Translations under genes and position numbers: made by a program
Shown here: positions 5,512 to 10,444 of the stretch, in pieces
How the letters are laid out: each line of letters starts with the position of its first letter
Numbering within the stretch: the stretch's first letter is position 1
The notes under the pieces: model-generated
Seen by the model: only the letters and a program-made list of their open reading frames with translations
Database searches by the model: none
Told to the model about the DNA's origin: nothing
From: Elusimicrobia bacterium RIFOXYB2_FULL_48_7
GTDB lineage: Bacteria > Elusimicrobiota > Endomicrobiia > CG1-02-37-114 > XYA2-FULL-39-19
Direction: 5' to 3'
Length of the DNA stretch: 10,444 bases
Assembly: GCA_001800495.1 (NCBI GenBank)
Contig: MGVM01000052.1
Location: 1 to 10,444 of the forward strand

Positions 5512-8076
5512 GTGCGCAACACAAGCGACCCGAAAAGCGCGGGTGTCATAATATCCAATACTTCAAATACCATTACCACCAATATGGTTATCAAGATGAG
5601 CACCGAGGGGTATTCGAACATAAACTGCACGTGGAACTCGGCCTATTGCCAGAATTCCGACCTCGGAAAGCAGGTCAACATAACCGGCACCGGCAATATC
5701 GGTTCCCTTCAGAGTTTCAATAACTGGTATGTTGAGAAATTCCGGCTGTTTTTCGTGAATAGTTCCAGCAGTATCCCGCAAACCGGCGCCCTTACGATTT
5801 CCGGCGGAACAATGCAGGGCAAGTACCTGAGCGTTAAAAACCTCGGAGGCGGGGCCAGGGACCACTGGGATAACGGAGATACATTCGTAATTTCCAACGG
5901 CTATCCTTGCATTGACCAGATTGGCCGCGGGCCCGGGCCTATCGGCAGCCAGCCCTCCCAGCCGCTCTATGAATGGAATAATACCCTTAACGGGACGGTT
6001 TACCATATACAGCCTAACAGCAACATTCCATCATACACCAAGCACATCAAGGCGAACAGAGAATACTATGCCTGCAGCAATATGTCCGACGCGGTTTCAA
6101 GGGGTATGAATTACACGCCCTATACCTATCCGCATCCGCTGCAGTTTGTAGGGGTTACAGTTGACGTAACTTCGCCTGCGGCGCCGGGCGCGGTTTACGA
6201 TGGCACCGGGGCTGATGTTTCAGCCACTTTTTCAACGGCATCGTTGAGCGCGAACTGGACGCCGGGTATTGATAACGAATCGGGGATTAAGGGTTATATT
6301 TTTGCCGCAGGCACTTCGGCTGGCGCCTCAAACATTGTGGGCTGGACGACGCTTGGTAACGTGCAAAGCACCACAACTTATAAAACTTTATCAATGGGCG
6401 TGACATATTATTTCAGCGTGAAAGCGGTCAACGGCATTGATCTTATCAGCGCAACTTCGGCAAATTCCAACGGGCAGTACGTGGCGGTTGACGGCACGCC
6501 TCCAAGCGCGCCGGTAACCGTGCGCGACGGCACGGGAGTCGATATTTCATCAACTATTTCTGCCGCGCAGCTGTACGCCAATTGGGACGCGGGCGGTGAT
6601 GCGGAAAGCGGAATATCCGGCTACAAATACGCCATAGGCACTTCGGCCGGAGCTACAGACACATCCGGGTGGGCTTCAAACAGCGGGACATCTGTATTAA
6701 AAACAGGGCTTTCATTATCCATTGGCGCCACGTACTATTTTACGGTGAAGTCGGTCAACGGCGCGGGGCTTGAAAGCGCGTTGGCAGCCAATTCGAACGG
6801 CGTAGTTGTTGTCAGCACGGCGGACGTGACTGCCCCCATCCCTCCCTCAATAGTGCGCGACGGCGCGGCAACCGGCGTGGATATATCCTCAAGCATGTCG
6901 TTAAACACGCTGTCAGCCAACTGGGCGGCCGGTTCGGATCCCGAAAGCGGGATAACCGGTTATCAATATGCCATAGGCACTTCTGCAGGCGGTACAAATA
7001 CCGCGGCCTGGACAGCGGTCGGGAACGTTTTGTCTGCAACAAGAAGCGGCTTGGCGCTGGCGGCGGGGGCAACCTATTATTTCAGCGTGAAATCTGTCAA
7101 CGGGAACAACCTGGTAAGCGCCACCGCCGCAAATTCCAACGGGCAGTATATAGTTGCAGTTGATACCGGCGATGCCACTCCTCCCTTGAACATAACAGCC
7201 GTCCGTGACGGCACCGGAGCGGATATTACCGCTACGACAGTGCTGACGGAAATAAATGCCAACTGGGATCCCTCGGCTGATGCGGAGTCGGGCATAGCCC
7301 GCTACTGGTATGCGATAGGAACGACTGCGGGCGGGACTGAATTTGTCCCATGGACAGACAACGGCCAGCTGACAGGCATAAACGTTACGGGAGTGACTAT
7401 GACCGAAGGCGTTACCTATTATATAAGCGTGAAAGCCGAGAACAACGTAGGGCTTCAGAGCGCCAGCACGACGACTTCAAACGGGCAGGTTGCCCTGCCT
7501 CCCGCGCCGCCAGATACGGTGCCTCCGGTAATATCCCTTGTAACAGCCGGAGGGATTACCGGGACCGGGGCCGCGGTAACCTGGGTAACCGACGAGCCCT
7601 CCACATCGCTTGTAGAATACGGAAGGTCAGCCGCCTACAGCAGGCAGACGCTGGAAGACGCGTCGCTCGACCTTAGCCACAGCGCCGCCCTTACAGAGCT
7701 TATGCCGGGAACGGTTTACCACTTCCGCGTTATCAGCCGGGATGCCAGCGGCAATGAAACAGCAAGTAGTGATTACACGTTCAGTACCGAAGCGCCTGCG
7801 CAGCCCATAGCCGGATATATCCACGCGTACCCTAACCCGTGCAAGGTTTCGGTTTCAAATCCGGCGAAGTTCAGGATGGACGGGGCAACTGTAAGCGAGG
7901 CCAGCATATACACGGTCAGCGGCCGGCTGATAAGGAAGCTTACCGGCAACTCCGCCGAGATCAGCTGGGACGGCACCAACACCGACGGCCAGAAAGTGGG
8001 CCGGGGAATATACATATATAAAATAACCGGCAGTTCCGGCGACTCCGTAACCGGCAAGATAGCACTTACTAAATAA
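5512..8076 (+). CDS. Continuation after the TAA: beta-helix end, FnIII-like repeats, T9SS-like C-terminus
   Basis: This segment is in the same frame as the upstream part. The GTG at 5512 is simply Val393 of the full-length protein; no ribosome binding site or signal peptide supports independent translation, and homology extends upstream to the stop codon itself (5479). Counted from 5512: residues 1-210 complete the beta-helix region, with HWDNGDTFVISNGYP, DQIGRGPG, PLYEWNN and YTPYTYPHPL. Four FnIII-like repeats lie at about 217-327, 328-437, 438-553 and 554-667. A purple-acid-phosphatase-like Fn3 domain (WVTDEPSTSLVEYG) lies at about 668-767. The C-terminal FlgD-Ig/T9SS type A-like module is at 770-854 (HAYPNP, SGRLIRKL, WDGTNTDGQKV, GIYIYKI, GKIALTK). 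Its frame is well preserved, arguing for recent function. Confidence 0.7.
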   Translation: MRNTSDPKSAGVIISNTSNTITTNMVIKMSTEGYSNINCTWNSAYCQNSDLGKQVNITGTGNIGSLQSFNNWYVEKFRLFFVNSSSSIPQTGALTISGGTMQGKYLSVKNLGGGARDHWDNGDTFVISNGYPCIDQIGRGPGPIGSQPSQPLYEWNNTLNGTVYHIQPNSNIPSYTKHIKANREYYACSNMSDAVSRGMNYTPYTYPHPLQFVGVTVDVTSPAAPGAVYDGTGADVSATFSTASLSANWTPGIDNESGIKGYIFAAGTSAGASNIVGWTTLGNVQSTTTYKTLSMGVTYYFSVKAVNGIDLISATSANSNGQYVAVDGTPPSAPVTVRDGTGVDISSTISAAQLYANWDAGGDAESGISGYKYAIGTSAGATDTSGWASNSGTSVLKTGLSLSIGATYYFTVKSVNGAGLESALAANSNGVVVVSTADVTAPIPPSIVRDGAATGVDISSSMSLNTLSANWAAGSDPESGITGYQYAIGTSAGGTNTAAWTAVGNVLSATRSGLALAAGATYYFSVKSVNGNNLVSATAANSNGQYIVAVDTGDATPPLNITAVRDGTGADITATTVLTEINANWDPSADAESGIARYWYAIGTTAGGTEFVPWTDNGQLTGINVTGVTMTEGVTYYISVKAENNVGLQSASTTTSNGQVALPPAPPDTVPPVISLVTAGGITGTGAAVTWVTDEPSTSLVEYGRSAAYSRQTLEDASLDLSHSAALTELMPGTVYHFRVISRDASGNETASSDYTFSTEAPAQPIAGYIHAYPNPCKVSVSNPAKFRMDGATVSEASIYTVSGRLIRKLTGNSAEISWDGTNTDGQKVGRGIYIYKITGSSGDSVTGKIALTK
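6160..7512 (+). repeat. Four tandem FnIII-like repeats in the interrupted gene
   Basis: The units lie at 6160-6492, 6493-6822, 6823-7170 and 7171-7512. Each resembles the unit at the same ordinal position in the first gene more than its own neighbours. Unit 4 in both genes carries ADAESGIARYWYAIGT and WTDNGQ; the linker VDTGD or IDTGD sits between units 3 and 4 in both; a GVVV-type linker with ST lies between units 2 and 3 in both. The array therefore existed before the whole gene was duplicated. Confidence 0.85.
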
Positions 8077-8110
8077 TACCAAAACCAATCGGTACAAGGG
8101 TTTTGGTATT
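8075..8110 (+). terminator. Strong hairpin overlapping the stop codon of the interrupted gene
   Basis: Perfect 12-bp arms (AATACCAAAACC at 8075-8086, GGTTTTGGTATT at 8099-8110) flank a 12-nt loop. The hairpin begins within the TAA stop at 8074-8076. The 3' arm is T-rich, but no T-run follows it, so it may be an atypical terminator or a 3'-end stabiliser. It separates this transcript from the downstream gene. Confidence 0.6.
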
Positions 8111-8121
8111 TCGTCCAACTC

Positions 8122-8155
8122 AATAGGGACTGTCCCTATTATTTAGAACCATCCC
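8122..8155. repeat. REP-like palindromic repeat, copy 2
   Basis: The odd palindrome at 8122-8140 has 9-bp arms (AATAGGGAC / GTCCCTATT) around a central T. It is followed by TTAGAACCATCCC, as in copy 1 at 3031-3090. Compared with copy 1 the arms carry a compensated G/C to A/T change (GGGGAC/GTCCCC versus AGGGAC/GTCCCT), so the hairpin is conserved rather than the exact sequence. Confidence 0.7.
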
Positions 8156-8163
8156 TGTTACTT

Positions 8164-8180
8164 CCCGTTCGCAATGACAA
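8164..8180. repeat. Fragment resembling the dispersed CATTGCGA-type repeat
   Basis: On the minus strand this reads TTGTCATTGCGAACGGG, close to the TGTCATTGCGA...GCGAAGC family of intergenic repeats known from many unrelated bacterial genomes. Only the first part is present. The identification rests on memory of the motif and a short match. Confidence 0.35.
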
Positions 8181-8186
8181 CCGGGC

Positions 8187-8191
8187 AGGAG
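8187..8191 (+). promoter_or_regulatory. Ribosome binding site of the deacetylase-like gene
   Basis: AGGAG lies 6 nt before the ATG at 8198 and fixes that start, which opens directly into a signal peptide. No convincing -35/-10 pair was seen in 8077-8186. Confidence 0.7.
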
Positions 8192-8197
8192 AAAAAA

Positions 8198-10444
8198 ATG
8201 AAACCGATCAAGCTCACTCCGTTCCTTTTTCTGATTTTCCTTATACCCGAGATTCACGCCGCGATCGGCGATACTTACGCCTGCAAGTGGAAAGACAACA
8301 AGCGCGGCGCTTTCAGCATGTCGTGGGACGGCACCTATGATTCCGCGCGGAAAGTTGCCATGCCTAAAATAATCGCCAGAAACCTTAAAGTTGGTTTGTA
8401 TTACCTGCCGGGATCGGCGGCATACGCCAACGGAATAGATTTCTGGGAAACAGCGGCAAACCGCTACGGCTGGTTCCTGGGGCACCACCAGATGACCTGC
8501 CGGGAGGGTTTCTGGGACAGGGGAAGCATGACGGACGCTTATTATGAGGTGGGTGAATCCGCGCGCACGATTTGGAGCCTGAACCCTCCGGGTAAAACAC
8601 AGCTTCACCCGATGGCAGAATGGCCGGCCGGCGATAATGCCGGGCTTGATTCAGTCCAGTGGGCGGAATTAAAAGCAGCGTTTCATTTTTTAAGGCCTTC
8701 TGACGGGGTAGGTACCAGCGGGGGCATGCCTGACCCGGCCTGGACTTACACCCAGCTGATCGCTCAGCCGCAGTCTGCCATAACCAACGGCACGTACAGA
8801 TACCTTTTATTCCACCAGATCGGCACCTACGGCGAATACACTTATACTGTAAATGAAACTTATTTTGAACAGTTCCTGGATTTTCTTGTAGCAAATTCAA
8901 ACAGTTTGTGGGTGGGCAACGGCGCTGAAATAAGTTCTTATTATCAGGAATATAACACCAGGGTTGTTACTGTTACCGCCACATCCCCGAATATAACAAT
9001 TGACCTTACTTCTTCCCAGGACCCTGTTCTATACACTTTTCCGCTTACATTGATTACCCAGGTTCCGTCAACCTGGACCTATTGCAAAGTAACGCAGGGC
9101 CCCGGGCCAACGGGGATAAGCGCGAAAAAGGTTTACACGATTGATGTCTGGGTTTCATCACGGACGGTAATGTATGAAGCAATACCCGGCTGGGGGCAGA
9201 TAACATTAGAGAGTTCCAGCATGGATAACACGGCCCCGAACGCGCCCGGCACGGTCAGCGACGGCGCTGGTTTTGATATAGACACGACAACCGCCACGGA
9301 TTATTTAGCAGCCAATTGGACCTCCTCGGCTGATGCCGAGTCGGGACTAAAAAGGTACTGGTATAAAATCGGGACAACGGCCGGCGGCGGGGAGTTAATG
9401 GACTGGATAGATAACGGAACTGATACTTCTGTCAATGTTACAAGGACCCATCTCTCGCTTATCAGGGGAGTAACATATTATTTCACTGTTAAGGCGGAAA
9501 ACGGCCAGGGCCTACATTCCCTGGAAGGCGTATCCGACGGGCAGTGTGTTGACAAACTGCCGGGTTATATAAAATTCACGGATGATTTTGAGACAGGCAG
9601 CACTATCAAGTGGAGCAGCGCAAGCGGCGCAACAGCTTCAGGCGCGGCTGCGTGTTCGGGCAATTACGGGCTGCTCCTTGCCCCTTCCAACACTCTTACA
9701 ATAAACAGCGTTAATTCAGACAATGACCTGTATCTGGGTTTTTCATTCAAACTGGCGCCTAATTTTTCACTGGCGGGCGGTTCTCTTAACCTGGTGACCA
9801 TAAACCCGGCCAGCGGAAATTTTACGGCGCAGGTGCGCATCAGCTATAATGCGGAAGGTTATCTCCTGCACTGCCAGTATATAACAGATGTTACCACAAG
9901 GAACACTTCAGGCGTGTGGACCAGCGTGCCTACATCAAACAGCACAGCTTTTGCTGCCGGCGTATTGCCGCATATCACGCCGAATACCTGGTACCGGTTT
10001 GATATTCATACAAAGGCCGCCGGAAACAGGAAGGGCGGCGTGGAGATGTGGCTGAACGGCGTGAAATTAACGTCAAAATTGGAGTACTATAACACTCTTA
10101 CCAAGGCCGCCAGGAATGTGATTATATCCATGAGCACCGGCACGGGAAATATATATGTGGATGAAATAACTATGTCGGACAGCCTGATGCCCTCTGTATT
10201 TGCTTCTGCGCCCGTAGACACAAGCTCGCCTGCTGCGCCGGGCGCGGTTTATGACGGCACCGGAGCCCTGGTTGACGCGGATTTTGCCTGCTCAGAAACC
10301 ACTCTTTCCGCCAACTGGACTGCCGTCGCAGATCCGGAATCCGGCATAATAGGTTACCTCTACGCGATAGGCACAACTCCGGGAGGGCATGATGCTGCGG
10401 CGTGGACATCCCAGGGAAATGTTTTAACGGTAACCAGTACCGGA
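8198..10444 (+). CDS. Secreted divergent polysaccharide-deacetylase-like protein with FnIII-like and ConA-like domains (3' partial)
   Basis: The frame is open for 749 codons and runs off the window end without a stop. Residues 1-21 form a signal peptide (MKPIKLTPFLFLIFLIPEIHA). Residues 30-245 resemble a NodB/polysaccharide-deacetylase barrel: GAFSMSWDGTYDSA (38-50) sits where active enzymes have a TFDDGY-type motif, GHHQMTC (95-101) replaces the usual GSHTxxH, and YLLFHQIG plus FLVANSNSLWVGNGAEISSY match later strands. The second Asp and the second His of the metal site look changed to Gly and Cys. A beta-rich stretch follows (about 252-335, with PLTLITQVPSTW), as is common after such domains. 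An FnIII-like repeat spans 343-450, closest to repeat 4 of the neighbours. A concanavalin-A-like/LamG-type jelly roll spans about 457-662 (DDFETG to GNIYVDEITMSDS). A further FnIII-like repeat starts at about 673. The likely role is binding or modifying an extracellular glycan; catalytic activity is doubtful. Confidence 0.8.
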   Translation, partial: MKPIKLTPFLFLIFLIPEIHAAIGDTYACKWKDNKRGAFSMSWDGTYDSARKVAMPKIIARNLKVGLYYLPGSAAYANGIDFWETAANRYGWFLGHHQMTCREGFWDRGSMTDAYYEVGESARTIWSLNPPGKTQLHPMAEWPAGDNAGLDSVQWAELKAAFHFLRPSDGVGTSGGMPDPAWTYTQLIAQPQSAITNGTYRYLLFHQIGTYGEYTYTVNETYFEQFLDFLVANSNSLWVGNGAEISSYYQEYNTRVVTVTATSPNITIDLTSSQDPVLYTFPLTLITQVPSTWTYCKVTQGPGPTGISAKKVYTIDVWVSSRTVMYEAIPGWGQITLESSSMDNTAPNAPGTVSDGAGFDIDTTTATDYLAANWTSSADAESGLKRYWYKIGTTAGGGELMDWIDNGTDTSVNVTRTHLSLIRGVTYYFTVKAENGQGLHSLEGVSDGQCVDKLPGYIKFTDDFETGSTIKWSSASGATASGAAACSGNYGLLLAPSNTLTINSVNSDNDLYLGFSFKLAPNFSLAGGSLNLVTINPASGNFTAQVRISYNAEGYLLHCQYITDVTTRNTSGVWTSVPTSNSTAFAAGVLPHITPNTWYRFDIHTKAAGNRKGGVEMWLNGVKLTSKLEYYNTLTKAARNVIISMSTGTGNIYVDEITMSDSLMPSVFASAPVDTSSPAAPGAVYDGTGALVDADFACSETTLSANWTAVADPESGIIGYLYAIGTTPGGHDAAAWTSQGNVLTVTSTG

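Larger units (their letters stand above)
4336..8076 (+). pseudogene. Full-length beta-helix / multi-FnIII protein gene interrupted by one in-frame TAA
   Basis: One reading frame of 1,247 codons runs from a signal peptide to a C-terminal sorting-type module, with a single TAA at codon 381 (5476-5478). Both sides align continuously with the paralogue at 2-2971. There the equivalent codon, at 377-379, is AAA (Lys) in CAGKTW; here CAG is followed by TAA and then NWTVNQW. A single A-to-T change explains the break. No frameshift or other stop is present, so the mutation is recent, or it is a sequencing or assembly error, or the product is made by readthrough. If the stop is real, the exported product lacks all FnIII-like repeats and the C-terminal module. 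Confidence 0.75.

Noticed and set aside
5512..5514. GTG as an independent start for the downstream half of the interrupted gene
   Set aside because: There is no ribosome binding site or signal peptide, and homology to the paralogue continues upstream to the TAA.
8120..8900. Two overlapping minus-strand open frames of 162 and 171 codons
   Set aside because: They are opposite the deacetylase-like gene, which has a signal peptide, a ribosome binding site and domain homology; the minus frames show none of these.

Overview
The window carries four same-strand genes. Three encode large secreted, surface-type glycan-interacting proteins and one encodes a transcription regulator. The beta-helix, repeated fibronectin-like (FnIII-like) domains and C-terminal T9SS/FlgD-like module (an Ile-His-Ala-Tyr-Pro-Asn-Pro motif, then WDGTNTD...GIYIYKI...GKIALTK), together with a GntR-DNA-binding/LacI-sensor regulator, suggest a Gram-negative-type bacterium, perhaps from an uncultured group such as Elusimicrobiota, Omnitrophota or a neighbouring candidate phylum. 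That placement is inference; no marker gene is present. Codon use looks ordinary, and every complete gene ends in TAA.

Layout. (1) 2-2971: the 3' part of a gene for a beta-helix protein with four FnIII-like repeats, a fifth purple-acid-phosphatase-like Fn3 domain and the C-terminal sorting-type module. (2) 2972-3218: an intergenic region with a weak hairpin, a 25-bp palindromic REP-like element, an AT-rich promoter and a 9-bp direct-repeat cluster. (3) 3219-4343: the GntR/LacI-type regulator. It overlaps by 8 bp (4) the gene at 4336-8076, a full-length paralogue of gene 1 broken by one in-frame TAA at 5476-5478; the reading frame is otherwise intact on both sides. (5) 8077-8197: a 12-bp-stem hairpin, a second copy of the REP-like palindrome, a fragment resembling the dispersed CATTGCGA-type repeat, and a good ribosome binding site. 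(6) 8198 to the window end: a secreted protein, open at its 3' end, with a divergent polysaccharide-deacetylase-like domain, an FnIII-like domain, a concanavalin-A-like (LamG-type) domain and the start of another FnIII-like domain.

How the parts may work together (inference): a ligand-responsive repressor/activator controls, and is translationally coupled to, an exported beta-helix protein. The flanking genes encode related exported proteins built from the same FnIII-like repeats. The likely theme is binding or processing of polysaccharide at the cell surface. The most notable single observations are the lone nonsense codon in an otherwise intact 1,246-codon gene, the tandem paralogues whose internal repeats correspond position by position, the deacetylase-like domain that appears to have lost metal ligands, and the phased 9-bp repeats at the regulator's promoter.
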